Translations under genes and position numbers: made by a program
The notes under the pieces: generated by a model
Database searches by the model: none
Told to the model about the DNA's origin: nothing
What the model saw: the letters and a program-made list of their open reading frames with translations, nothing else
Origin: Prosapia bicincta
Taxonomy: Eukaryota > Arthropoda > Insecta > Hemiptera > Cercopidae
Assembly (NCBI GenBank): GCA_036971475.1
Contig: JBAIZL010000063.1
Coordinates: 1,773,290 to 1,837,289 of the forward strand
Direction: 5' to 3'
Length of the DNA stretch: 64,000 nucleotides
Shown here: positions 11,816-28,230 of the stretch, in pieces
How the letters are laid out: each line of letters starts with the position of its first letter
How positions within the stretch are numbered: position 1 is the stretch's first letter

Positions 11816-12491
11816 ATGGACATCCAGACTATAGGAGGGAAAAACGGAGTTAATACGCAAAAGGGGATTTACCAAATAGACAATCGAGATGATGTCCCTT
11901 TTAATCCGTACTTATTACTTAAGCATACCACTCACATCAGTGTGGAAATTTGTTCAGGTGTCCGCTCTGTGAACGACTTATTCAAATATATGTACAAAGG
12001 CTATGATTCGGCATGTATGCAGTTTGTTCAAAACATTACTGATGAAAGTGCCACTATAACATATGATGAAACTGTTAATTTTGCAGACATGTAAGTTCCC
12101 ATGAGAGTATATGATGTCTCCATTCTAACGAAATTCATGAGCAATCACACACGATTATTCGGTTAGCAGTCCATGAAGAAGAATTGCATAATAACTTCTT
12201 CCATACTGGAAATGAAGAGTAAGCACTAAACGCTTTCCAGAAATGAAACAAACCACATTAACAGCATAGTTCGACTTGAACAACCTAGATTTAAATGCTA
12301 GGCAGTATCTTTATGTAGAAATCCCACAACACTATATATTTAGTTCTAACAGATGGATTCTGAGAAAAATAGGTGGCTCCAAAGTTATAGCAAAAATGTA
12401 TAATGTATCACCAAATGATCAAAATAGATTATATCTACGATTGTTACTACTACACGTAAAAGGCGCAATGCTTTTGCTAAGTGCAGAATAA
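11816..12491 (+). pseudogene. Helitron two-tyrosine region and linker, copy 1
   Basis: The frame 11816-12094 holds PFNPYLLLKHTTHISVEIC and VRSVNDLFKYMYKG. In active Helitrons this last motif has two catalytic tyrosines, one just before the LFKY. Here the first is Asp (GAC, 11975-11977) and the second Tyr is kept (11987-11989). After several stops the linker resumes at 12276-12491 with DLNARQYLYVEIPQHYIF and the characteristic NRLYLRLLLLHVKGA. The Asp substitution is shared with copy 2, so it predates the duplication. Confidence 0.82.
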
Positions 12492-13445
12492 TAATATTCA
12501 ATGCTTTAATAATATTCAATTAAATTCTTTCAAAGAGGCACCAGTAGAAAGGGATATTTTTAATGATGATAACGAATGGCAATTTTGCATGGAAGAGCAA
12601 CAAAATACGCATACAAATACACATATGCTTAGACAACTAAGGGCGCTTTTTGCTTTCATATGCTGGTTTTGTGAACCAACATCTCCTTATACAATACGGA
12701 CGAATTTTTTAGATTCAGTAATTGAGGACATGCAAGAAATCGATTTTAACGAATCTGAAAACATTGCTTTACAAGAGATAGATAAAATTCTCAGAGAAAA
12801 CGGTTTGTATTGTGGAAAGATTGGTCTCCCAGTTCCAAGAAATGATAATATTACTACTCATGTATATAACAAAAATGACCAGGCTGCAAAAGGTGCTACA
12901 ATGTACAATCAATTAAATATTGAGCAAAATGTAATCGTAGACAAAGTTTGAATACAGTATCTGGTGAAACAGAAGAAAGATTGTGCTTTTTAGAAGCTCC
13001 TGAAAGATATGGAAAAACAGTTTTATACTCATGTCTTTTACGCATAACTAGAGGAAGAGGTCAATCTGCATTAGCCTCAGCATGGACAGAAATCGCTGCC
13101 TCGCTTTTGAAAGCAGGAAATACACTCCATCGTATATTTGGTCTACCAATACCAGTAGAGGCTGGATCAGTTTCATTAATCCAGGCAAAATATAATAGGG
13201 ATAAGGTATAATTAGAGGCTGCTATCATATTAGTAGATAAAGCATCTATGATACCTGCAGCAGCGTTAAGTTTTATAGATAATTTATTAAAAAAATTTAA
13301 TGAAATGTGTTGACCCAATTTCATTGGAAGGAAAGGTATAGTTATTCGAAAGAGATTTACGACGTCTTACCTGTTTTGTCTATGCAAGGAAAAGTTAAAA
13401 TTTTTGAGGCGTATGCAAACAAAAGCTGAATCTGGAATGCGTTAG
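12481..13445 (+). pseudogene. Helitron PIF1-like helicase domain, copy 1
   Basis: The helicase would unwind DNA behind the nick. The linker frame at 12481-12951 (ending QLNIEQNVIVDKV) leads into 12948-13211, which contains CFLEAPERYGKTVLY, a Walker A motif where GKT is kept but the preceding glycines are replaced. ALASAWTEIAASLL and LHRIFGLPIPV follow, as expected for motif Ia. Walker B at about 13226-13265 reads LVDKASMIPAAAL, with Lys in place of the catalytic Glu. A remnant of motif III (DLRRL) lies near 13345-13370 in a shifted frame. Motifs IV-VI are absent. Confidence 0.88.
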
Positions 13446-13450
13446 TAAGG

Positions 13451-15220
<1,770 letters not shown>

Positions 15221-18200
15221 CTACGGGCAATCTGGGGTCACTGATTACAGTCGCAATTATATAGAAGTTTCGGGGTTTTTGATAATTATGGTATAGTTAA
15301 GAATTTCCTGGCGGAAAAAGAAATAAAATGACCTAAGGGTTATGATAGGATAAGTAAAGGGATATAAATTTAAAGAAACTAAGCCATTACCAGGGAGAAG
15401 GGTTTTTTTAAGTTTTTGAAGTACACTTTAGATACATTGAAAAAGGGGAAAAGGGTAAAAATCCACCTACAAACACCAACGACATTCGAGGGGACGCAGA
15501 ATTTAAAAAGAAGATGAAAATTCCCAGTAACAAAAATCATAAAAAAACAAAATGAAAGAGTTAAGCGACAAAAAAGTAAACAGGCAAGATTATCGATCGG
15601 CTTCGATCAAGAAGTTGCTAGGAATGCAAATAAAGACTAGCAGATCACCAGATGTGGATTACGACATTTTAAAGCCTCGCGATAGGGAGTGAGGATGAAG
15701 AGGCTTAGAAAGGCCAGGCTAAATCAACGAGGAAGGGGCAGCGTTACTCTGGACTTCGATGGTGGAAGACGTGCGGTCGGGTCGCTCTATTTTACAAGTC
15801 ATTGTGTAAGTTTGTAACTCGAAACATAAGACACAAATATGCAGGGCTAAAGGCGCGATTGGTCGTCGCTAAAAATGTAGTTTCGTGTGTTTTGGAACCC
15901 TTTTGGAGGAGGTAACTTGTCCAAAAGTGGTTTCCAACATTAACAGCGATGTGACAGCGTCCTCAAGAAGTTTGTGTGTGTTAGAGGTGAATAATGTGAG
16001 AAATTATTAGAGTCAGTCAAGTAATTAATAACGAACAGTGCTTCAAAATTATATAAAACCGTGTAAAGTGCAAAAATTAAATTAAATTTCAATTTGAAAT
16101 CAAATTTTTGTACATAAACATTGAAAAATAAATAATTAATTGAACAATGGAAATTCAAAAAACGAGAGCAAAATTTTATAGTTTTTCAAAAACGGGATCT
16201 GGAGTTCTACTAGACAACGCAGAAAGGACGTATTGGGAGTGGAAGGCTAATGTTTCGCACTAGGGACGCCATCGAGAAAGGAGACGCTTCCATTGTGGGA
16301 AGAGGCTATTTCGCATACAAGATAGCTAACAAATGGATAGAAAGATCCAAGACTTACAGTATCAAATAATATCTACTAATGTTTAATGAAAACGCCCCTA
16401 TCCTTTGAAATTGTAGGTATACAAATAGTAATATTTATTTAAATAATTATTCATGTTTTCACGTTCACATTGGTTAATAGAGATCTTTCATGGTGGGCCA
16501 ATGGCATTGTTTCTCATCCATACATAACATTAGTGAATAGTTTTTTGTACATATTCGTTTGTATAGCTATTTCTAGTGTACTGTAATAAGTAATAAAATA
16601 GTGTATAAAGTAAATGTTATCATTAAATATAAATCTTTATCGAATTTGATAACAATTACTATAAGAAAATATTTTAAAACTCAATTCCGACTTAGGTCAA
16701 AAACGAAAGTATTGTTTTAGTTTTTCAATAAAATTTTACAGTTATTATGATTAAAGTAACATAACCTATACGTTGAAACAGCTGTTCTACCACATAACCT
16801 GTAACATAAAATCAGCTGTTTCATGAAATGGCATTTTATCACTTATTTTAAACCAATTGGAACGATGTACCTATATTGCATACCTTGCCCGTTGGTGGAA
16901 AGCTTTCTTTCTCATAAAACTAAAATTGTATTGAACAGTTTGACTCTATTCGTCTAGTTAACAATGTAAACAATTTTTTAGATATATAGAGCTACATACC
17001 TGGGTCAATTGCTTCAAACAATGTTATTTTCAAGATAACGTGATCTGAAGTTATAAAACAGTCTCGTTACATCTAAAAGGTTCTATTAACAATACATCAC
17101 AAGAGGAAAGAAATTTATTGTATCTAATTTCAGTAATGGTATTGTAACGCAATAAAGCAGCACTCTTGGAAACCTGGGTTCGTTAGCAATGCGTACCCGT
17201 ACGGATTGCACTTTTTACAAACAAAGAAAATGTCTATAAGAATGTATAAGTGAATGTTCTTTATAAAACATTTTTCACAAATTATTTCTTTTTAAAAAGT
17301 GTAGGTTTACACCACTAAATTTGTTATCATATTTATAACAAAACAAATGAGGGTATTTAAATACGAGAATTATTTTTCAACTGTAGGTCCAGTTTCAGTC
17401 TACTTAAGGCTCTATCTGATAGAATATTTTCAACATCTCTACTATGTCGGGCAGAGAGGTATTCTAAATATATTTTCGACGAATACGTAAATTTAAATAT
17501 TTCCTGATATTAGGTAATAAGAAGTTAAGGGTTTTATTTATATAAATTTATAGATTCTTTCGATTATTTACTGTTCGTGTATATGAAAATACAGATCTAT
17601 ACATGGGATAAAACATTACTTACATTTTACTGTTTTAAAAATAGTAAAACATAATATGTTCTCAAAAGTAACCTACTAAGATAAACATAATATGCAAAGT
17701 AGGCATAATTTCAATACAGGTGTTTATGTGTGTCTTTTGTTTATATCTTTAATATCTATAACTTTTCACAGTAGAGTTTTTAACATGCATCTAAAATAAT
17801 TTTATTCTAAATTCCGAGATTTTTAGTATAAATTTCTACTCACATTTCTTCATTCTTTCCAGAATTTGAATAGGCAAATTATAGTTAGGCCTATAATGAA
17901 AAACTATCCCATGTTTATTGTATCACAAAGCAAAAATGTTACCATATTACTAACTTTACGTATTTTACTCACAAACGTTTGAGAGATTATGTGAGAGCCG
18001 TCTATAATTTTTAATACTTTTGTCGTCCTGTTTTTGAAATAAAAAAAAAAATTCACTTTATATTTGCCCTCGTAGACACACAAGAAGTTACACAGTAATG
18101 AACACAAGGACATATAATGATTTCCAGCAAATTATTGATATAAAAATAGCAATTGCAAGAGATTATATAAACTTTAAAGAAAAAGTAAAACTGAATTGTA

Positions 18201-18540
18201 CCGGGGCTTAAATTTGAATATAGATTTGATTACATTGATATACAAAGTTGGATTTGTTTTGTAATACAAAATAAGAACATAAAAAAACAAATGTTTTCGT
18301 TAAAGTCTGAGAGCGCCCGCAGTAGGCTTTTATAACCTAATTACAAAGTCTGGCCTTTGTCATTTTTCATGGCAGATGTCACACTACAGCCCTCAGACAA
18401 AAAAGATAAGACGGCTACCTCTAAACTTAGGACGTATTTCCCCAAAGTATAAGAACTTCATCGATCTATAAAGTCACTTTTATTGCTTTAAAATAAATAG
18501 ATTATATTTATTTATTCAATAAGAACATAAGAGTTTATAA
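15221..18540. other. Non-coding DNA, duplicated, with an old dispersed repeat
   Basis: No recognised gene. The segment matches 38379-41520 in copy 2. A short frame at about 16236-16370 ends DASIVGRGYFAYKIANKW and is open in both copies, but is too short to assign. A stretch around 16740-16930 (AACATAACCTATA, AAAATCAGCTGTTTCATGAA) is related to a diverged copy at about 62080-62370. Positions 18365-18600 are missing from copy 2. Confidence 0.6.
16740..16930 (+). repeat. Dispersed repeat member (copy 1)
   Basis: It contains ACCACATAACCTGTAACATA followed by AAAATCAGCTGTTTCATGAA and, further on, a TATATTGCATACCTTG-like segment. The same order of segments occurs at about 39890-40080 (block copy 2) and, more diverged, at about 62080-62370. 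I recognise no coding capacity or known family. Confidence 0.6.
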
Positions 18541-18555
18541 TTTGTGATTGTATGA

Positions 18556-18602
<47 letters not shown>

Positions 18603-18720
18603 GTGTGTTTGTATGTGTATGTGTGCGTGTGTGCGTGTGAGTGTCAGTGTGTGAATGTGTGTGTGTGTGTGTGTGTGTGCGTGCGTGCACGCGTTCGTGT
18701 GAGTATGTATGTGTGAGTAT

Positions 18721-18753
<33 letters not shown>

Positions 18754-18830
18754 TGTGTGTGAGTGTGTGTGTGTGTGTGTGTATGTGTGTGTGATAGAGA
18801 GAGAGAGACAGACAGACAGAATAGGAGTAC
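18556..18830. repeat. Compound TA / TG / GA / CAGA microsatellite (copy 1)
   Basis: About 40 bp of TA, then interrupted TG-rich sequence with GTGAGTATG-type variants, then GA and CAGA steps. Copy 2 at 41523-41690 is much purer: TG, then GA, then CAGA. Confidence 0.93.
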
Positions 18831-20839
18831 ATAGAGGACAGGATAAAAAAGATATAGGATAGCTATCTGGAAGGATGTGCAGGATTTAGTTAGATAAATA
18901 GATAAGTAGGCACATGAGTATAGCAATGGATATATAATCCGTGAGACAGAGAGAGGAAGAAAGAGAAAGAGATAAGAAGAAGGACAGCAATATAAAATAG
19001 GGAGAGAGTTATTTTAAAATATTATAGTACGTTTGAACATTAAATAGAACAATGCACAGACTTGTTGTCTTTGTCCCCGTTATCGAATTTAAATGTTATT
19101 CCTAATGGTGAGCGGAAGATAAACGATTGTGTTTATTCTAAAATAAATAATAAAGAAAAATTAAAATGCTCGTTGCAAATGTACTGTAAATTTCCAAAAA
19201 ATCCAAACGGAAATATATTTATGAGAAAAGGAAACAGCTTCCATTGTCTAGGTGATTCACGGGCCAATGTAGCGTAGCAGGCACAAAGTGTGTCGTTTAT
19301 CGAATTGGAAGACATAAGGGTGGGTGTTCTATATGTATAATTTACTATGATCGATATGAATATAATTCGCTCAATATGGTCTGGATCTCTTTAATCATTT
19401 TCGATGTAAACAAATATTACTTAATTAAACATTTAATTAAAATCCGATAATAGTTCATTCATGTAATATATGTGTTTATTTTATTCAAAACTCATAATTC
19501 TGTATTATTCTAAAATCATTAACATTAAAAACATATATTACATTAATAACATACCTCACATTATTAACAATAGCAGAGCCTGATGTCAACTCCGCTAGTG
19601 TAAGTAGCCTAAGTCTATATAAAGTTGGAAACATATATATATAAAATATATAACAATAATATATTATAAATATAATAATAATTATATAAAACATATTTAA
19701 AATATATATAAGTAATACATCATAATATATATACATATAAGAGAGTATGAGTGAGAGATGGATAGATTCCATAAAATCAAATTTATTCTATTTAACATAT
19801 TTAACGAATACCATATGTGTTATATACAAATATTTATAAATGTATGCACATAAGACTATGCATTCATAAATAAAACATGTATTTATTTATGTATATTTTA
19901 ACAATAATTTTTAAGGATATTTATTGTGTTTGTTTTATGTAAAAAACCTAAGTATGTTCATACTTTGAAATAATATCAAATAAAAATAACCAGTACAACT
20001 TATGTAAAACATTCTTTCGCACTTGATAAATACGGAGCTTCAAAAATATCAAAAACAATAATCAAAAAGTCCATTTTTGTGATACACAGAAAAAGAAGGA
20101 AAGAAAAGATTTCAAACTGCTTTTTCTTTTATCTATTAACAAAAGGTAACAAAACTCATCCAAGACAAAGATATTCTGTAATACGACTTCTTCTAACAAT
20201 CTCTAAACGCGTTTCTTTGACAACAAGGAGACAGAAGTAGGACAGAAGAGAAGATAACAATGGAAAATCGTATTAGGAAGATAAAAGTATCTTAGAATGA
20301 CATTATTAGGAGTGTTCGCTAAATGTAAACGGATTTTAGGGATGAATAAATGATAACAATAGTCTTACTTTTCTGTAAAGGGAAATGAAACAAAATTACT
20401 CCTTAACTACTTCCATAATTATATTGGATATATATATATATTGTCCGTTGGATACCATATATTAACGATGGATTATCACAAAATCTCACAAAATAAAAAA
20501 TAAATAATATAATCATCCTAAAACAAATTAACAGAATACACACTAACGTAAAACTCACCATGGAGAAGATATAAACGATAAAATACTATCTAAACCTAAC
20601 AGTAGCAAAAAATACAAACAACAATTAACACTCAATTTTTAGGACATTTAGACAAACCATAAACAAAATACCAAACTAATCTAACCATTCTCCTACAACC
20701 ATTCTTTTACAATTTACTCTTATATAGAATTATACAGAAAAATGAAGAAAAATAAAAAAACAAATAATATATCACAAAACCCAAGAAAACCAATACAATA
20801 AAAAGCGACAGATAAATTAGAATTTAAAATATTCAATAA
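18831..20839. other. Non-coding AT-rich DNA (copy 1)
   Basis: Purine-rich tail of the microsatellite followed by AT-rich DNA. A frame at 19485-19772 is a low-complexity Ile/Tyr string from TA-rich sequence. No gene recognised. The counterpart is about 41691-43760. Confidence 0.65.
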
Positions 20840-21303
20840 ATTTAAACCAATTAAACATGAACCTCAAACAAAATTCACACACACAGGATACAACATAAAA
20901 GGAATAACTAAAATACAAAAATATTAGCAAAACATACAAAAACACAAAAAACATAATCAATCAAATAAACCAACTGGAAAATTTGTCCCACATTTAATAA
21001 CAGAATGTATGAAATTGAATCTCCAGACTGTAACAAAATATACATCGAACAAAAAAAGGTAAAAGACAGATATAAAGAGCAACTTAAATCACACATCAAA
21101 CCAAACACTTATGATTCAAACTTAGTCACACATATACCCAATAACAACCATACATCCCCTATATTAGAAAGTATACAAATAATAAAAAAGTACAAAAAGG
21201 CCTAAAAATGACAATCTGGAAACAGCTACAAATTTATAAACACAAAAATAAGGTAATAAACGAACAGATACAAATAGAATCGAAAATTTTGAAAAATATT
21301 TAA
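20840..21303 (+). pseudogene. Penelope-like element C-terminal GIY-YIG fragment, copy 1
   Basis: The segment begins with TKFTHTGYNIKGITK, a spacer typical of the end of PLE reverse transcriptases. It continues to a GIY-YIG-like endonuclease: MYEIESPDCNKIYIEQKK at 21005-21060, KDRYKEQLKSHIKPNTY, an HIPNNNHTS segment, and after a stop/frameshift near 21203, MTIWKQLQIYKHKNK ending at a TAA at 21301-21303. In this copy the GIY is changed to RMY and the YIG to YIE, so the nuclease signature is broken. Copy 2 keeps both signatures. The domain normally cuts the target DNA for priming. No matching reverse transcriptase core is visible upstream. Confidence 0.75.
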
Positions 21304-21468
21304 CCTAATAGACAAAATAACCCCAAAACTTTCATGCAGTGTAATGAAACCGAAATAAGAACCGTACCGGTTTGCCAAGTGACAATGGAAATCCCACATA
21401 ACTCGCAGCCACAGTATTAGAATACGCTCGACAATCGTAATTAATAGTTTTCGAAAGTCGACTGCCAG

Positions 21469-21470
<2 letters not shown>

Positions 21471-21511
<41 letters not shown>

Positions 21512-21684
21512 TATATAAAATAAATTAAAAATATTTCAAAAACAAGAATACTTTTAATGAATATATTTATTCCTAAATATATTCATTAAAAGTATTCTTG
21601 TTTTTGAAATATTTTTAATTTATTAACTCTATTACAAGATAACTTATCACCATATTTAATATAATATATATATACGCGCGCACG

Positions 21685-21742
<58 letters not shown>

Positions 21743-21864
21743 GAGAGATAGAGAGAGAGAGAGAGAGCGAGCTGAATATTGCTTATAAACGTTAATTCTG
21801 TTTACAATAGTGATATACGTAGAGAATTTTCTTATCATGCACAATTTTTTTTTATAACTATCAT

Positions 21865-21910
<46 letters not shown>
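21471..21910. repeat. TA, CA and GA microsatellites surrounding a foldback (copy 1)
   Basis: TA runs at about 21471-21515, 21711-21739 and 21870-21915, a short CGCGCAC/CA stretch at about 21676-21708 and GA at about 21743-21767. They bracket the small foldback at 21521-21622. In copy 2 the matching stretch is 44405-44590, without that foldback. Confidence 0.92.
21521..21622. repeat. Perfect 49-bp foldback with 4-nt loop
   Basis: The left arm 21521-21569 and right arm 21574-21622 are exact reverse complements, separated by TTCC. It sits between TA microsatellites and is absent from the matching place in copy 2. Its arm sequence (AAATTAAAAATATTTCAAAA, AGAATACTTTTAATGAATAT) equals the outer arms of the longer foldback at 21915-22158, so it looks like an internally deleted derivative of the same family. 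Confidence 0.93.
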
Positions 21911-21914
<4 letters not shown>

Positions 21915-21918
<4 letters not shown>

Positions 21919-22158
21919 AATTAAAAACATTTCAAAAACAAGAATACATTTTAATGAATATATTTATTCAAAGCTTTTCGCCGATAAAATATTACCAGCA
22001 TCTTCAGGAAAATAATTATCTAATAAAAAAATGATTTTTTAGATTTTTTTATTACATAATTATTTTCCTGAAGATGCTGGTACTATTTTATTGGCGTAAA
22101 GCTTTGAATAAATGTATTCATTAAAAGTAATCTTGTTGTTGAAATATTTTTAATTTAT
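21915..22158. repeat. Long foldback element (about 115-bp arms), copy 1
   Basis: Imperfect inverted repeat. The left arm starts AAATTAAAAACATTTCAAAA and the right arm ends TTGAAATATTTTTAATTTA. The inner arms contain TTCCTGAAGATGCTGGTACT and the complement. It is flanked by TA-rich sequence. The copy-2 counterpart is about 44731-44971. No coding capacity, so it is a non-autonomous or terminal-repeat structure. It lies some 600 bp beyond a PLE endonuclease tail, which may be chance. Confidence 0.85.
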
Positions 22159-22200
22159 TAACTGTATTACAAGAAAATATATCACTATATTTAATATATA

Positions 22201-22864
22201 TACAAAGAGAGAAAACGTTTAATTCTCACACTACCTAAGTATCTTATTTATGATTATGATATTTATGTAAACTATTTATAATTGTTAAAAAAGTTACGAC
22301 TATCTGAAAATTTGTGTAGTAGCGTATTTTTACCCCACCTTATTTTTTATACATTTTATTTAATATAAATTAAAAATCTAAATATTTTTTTTTTAATTTT
22401 ATTATTCATTAAATGAAAACATTATATTCTAATAAAAAACATTTTTTGAAAATTTTAAAGCTTCTAGTACTGAGTTTGAGAGGTTTAAAGTCCCTTAATT
22501 AGGCCTCTAAACGAAAGTAATATTTCATAGTCACGGCAGAGAAGCAATTCTCATCATTCATTACGCTTTAATCCCATTATGCTCTCTCATTTAATAAAAC
22601 ATCCTTGAGGAGGTTTAACCTTTTGCGATTCAACAAGCTAAATCATTACCAAAATTATAGCCCGTGGAAAGGTTATTATCATTATTATTACGCTATTTTT
22701 TATTCAAGGGCTGAATATGTATGTCATTCGGAAGAAACAGTTTATAAATGTCACAAAAATGATTAAATTGTATAAGTTTTTTTAATTGCATGTCATGTGC
22801 ATACAGTAGGGTCTCCAAATTCCAAGTCCCGATTATTCGAGAATTCTTTAAATTTCAGAATGTT
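22201..22864. other. Non-coding DNA before satellite 2 (copy 1)
   Basis: AT-rich, no recognised gene or RNA. It matches about 45100-45735. Confidence 0.7.
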
Positions 22865-22869
22865 TTTAT

Positions 22870-23690
22870 TTGAATCAATTTTATGTATTTGAAATGAAAC
22901 GATGAGTCGGGCTTCCAAGAAATGTTTACGAAAAAGCCATACGGTATACAATGGAAATGAGTCGGACTTTCAAGATATGCCTATACCTGCTCGGTATGCA
23001 AACGAAATGATTTGCTTTTCCAAGATATGTTATGCAATCTATACGGTATGCAAAGGAAATTAGTCGGGCTTCAAAAATGTTTAAAGGGATACAGCATACA
23101 AAGGAAATGAGTTGGGCTTCCAAGATATGTTTATATCAATACGGTATCCAAAGGAAATGAGTCGACCTTCCACGAAATGTTTATATTAATAAGATGTGCC
23201 AAGGAAATGTGTTGGGCTTCAAAGATATGTTTATATCAATACGGTATCCAAAGGAAATGGGTCGACCTTCCACGAAATGTTTATATTAATAAGATGTGCC
23301 AAGGAAATGTGTTGGGCTTCCAAGATATGTTTATATCAATACGGTATCCAAAGGAAATGAGTCGACCTACCACGAAATGTTTATATTAATAAGATGTGCC
23401 AAGGAAATGTGTTGGGCTTCCAAGATATGTTTATATCAATACGGTATCCAAAGGAAATGGGTCGACCTTCCACGAAATGTTTATATTAATAAGATGTGCC
23501 AAGGAAATGAGTTGGGCTTCCAAGATATGTTTATATTAGTTCGATATGCAAATGTAATGAGTTGGTCCTCCAAGAAATGTTTATAATAATAAGATGTGCC
23601 AAGGAAATGAGTTGGGCTTCCAAGATATGTTTATATCAGTTCGATAAGCAAATGTAATGAGTTGGTCTTCCCAGATATTTTCTTATAAAG
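22870..23690. repeat. Satellite 2: 50-bp monomers in 100-bp dimers, copy 1
   Basis: The marker TGGGCTTC recurs at exact 100-bp steps (about 23213, 23313, 23413, 23513, 23613). Each 100 bp holds two related 50-bp halves of the type AAGATATGTTTATATCAATA and ACGAAATGTTTATATTAATA, each continuing into AAGGAAATG. The left part (22870-23150) is more diverged. Open frames through it are by-products. The main dimer here carries GTCGACCTTCC and AATAAGATGTGCC, which differ from the dominant dimer in copy 2. Confidence 0.93.
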
Positions 23691-23801
23691 TCTTATAAAC
23701 TTCATTAGTGCATTTTTATTTATATACATCTCAAGTACACATAATAATGTATATTTAAAACAAAATGATTAAATTGATAGGAATATTATAGGAAATTCCT
23801 T

Positions 23802-26822
<3,021 letters not shown>

Positions 26823-28230
26823 CTGTTTCTAGCTAGGTCCATTTCATGGATACAACTGTCAGTATCTTAGTCCATTTCTTGGATAATTCTGTCCCAATCC
26901 TGGTTCGCTTCTCGGATTATACTGTTTCTAGCTTAATCCGTTTCATGGATACAACTGTCCCTATTTTAGTCGATTTCTTGGATAATACTGTCCCACTCCT
27001 GATCCGTTTATTGGATAATACTGTTTCAAACTTGGTTTCATAGATGTAACTGTCCCTATTTTGGTCCATTTCTTGTATATTATTGTCCCAATCCTAGTCC
27101 GTTTCTTGGATAATACTTTTTCTATCTTGGTACGTTTCATAAATCTTACTCTCCCAATTTTGGTCCGTTTCACGGATAATACTGTCCCAATGCTGGTCCA
27201 ATTCTTAGATAATAATATTTCTCACTTAGCTCATTTCATGGATATAACTGTCACTATTTTGGTCCATTTCTTTGATAATACTGTCACAATACTGGTCCGT
27301 TTATTGGATCATACTGTTTCTAGCTTGGTCCGTTTCATGGATACAACTGTCCCTATTTTAGTTCATTTCTTGGATAATACTGTCCCAATCCTGGTCCGTT
27401 TCTCGGATCATACTGTTTCTAGCCTGGTCCGTTTCATGGATACAACTGTCCCTATTTTAGTCCATTTCTTGGATAATACTGTCCCAATCCTGGTCCGTTT
27501 ATTGGATCATACTGTTTCTAGCCTGGTCCGTTTCATGGATACAACTGTCCCTATTTTAGTCCATTTCTTGGATAATACTGTCCCAATCCTGGTCCGTTTC
27601 TCGGATCATACTGTTTCTAGCCTGGTCCGTTTCATGGATACAACTGTCCCTATTTTAGTCCATTTCTTGGATAATACTGTCCCAATCCTGGTCCGTTTAT
27701 TGGATAATACTGTTTCAAACTTGGTTTCATGGATGTAACTGTCCCTATTTTGGTCCGTTTCTTGGATATTACTGTCCCAATCCTAGTCCGTTTCTTCGAT
27801 AAAACTTTTTCTATCTTAGTACGTTTCATAAATCTTACTTTCCCAATTTTGATCCGTTTCACGGATAATACTGTCACAATACTGGTACGTTTCTTTGTTA
27901 TCACTGTTTCTATCTTAGTCCATTTCATGCATATAAATGTGTCTATTTTAGTCCGTTTCGTGGATAATACTATCCCAATTCTAGTCCGTTTCTTTAAAAA
28001 TACTTTTTGTATCTTGGCCTGTTTCATGGATATAACTCTCCCTATTTTAGTCCATTTCATGGATATAACTGTCCCTATTAAAATCCGTAACTTGGGTAAT
28101 TTTGTCCCTATCCTGGTTCGTTTCTTTTATAATACTTTTTCTATATTGGTCCGTTTCATGGATATAAATGACCCTATTTTGGTCCGTTTCTTGATATAAC
28201 TGTCCCTATCTTGCTCCGTTTCTTGGACTC
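26823..28230. repeat. 33-bp satellite at the start of block copy 2
   Basis: The same monomer family as 1852-8420, but only about 1.4 kb and with a different local arrangement: a run of alternating TTTATTGGATCATACTG and TTTCTCGGATCATACTG units with period 99-132 bp at 27300-27700. The edge segment with TTTCAAACTTGGTTTCATGG occurs twice (about 27020 and 27710). Open frames of up to 225 codons on the plus strand and 136 on the minus strand are array artefacts. The array starts directly at the duplication junction. Confidence 0.93.

Larger units (their letters stand above)
10135..13450 (+). mobile_element. Degenerate autonomous-type Helitron, copy 1
   Basis: Successive plus-strand fragments follow the order of a Helitron RepHel protein: N-terminal region with a CMHCG zinc motif, Rep/HUH endonuclease (FGKPDIFVTM, GLPHCHMLL), the two-tyrosine region (LFKYMYKG), a central linker, and a PIF1-type helicase (YGKT Walker A, LVDKASM Walker B). 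Frames are broken many times by stops and small indels. The helicase stops after a remnant of motif III, so the C-terminal helicase motifs are missing. I could not find a convincing 5' TC or 3' CTRR hairpin terminus, so the limits are those of the coding remnants. Confidence 0.9.

Noticed and set aside
22870..23690. CRISPR-like regular spacing in satellite 2
   Set aside because: Units are contiguous 50-bp tandem repeats without unique spacers, in a eukaryotic context.
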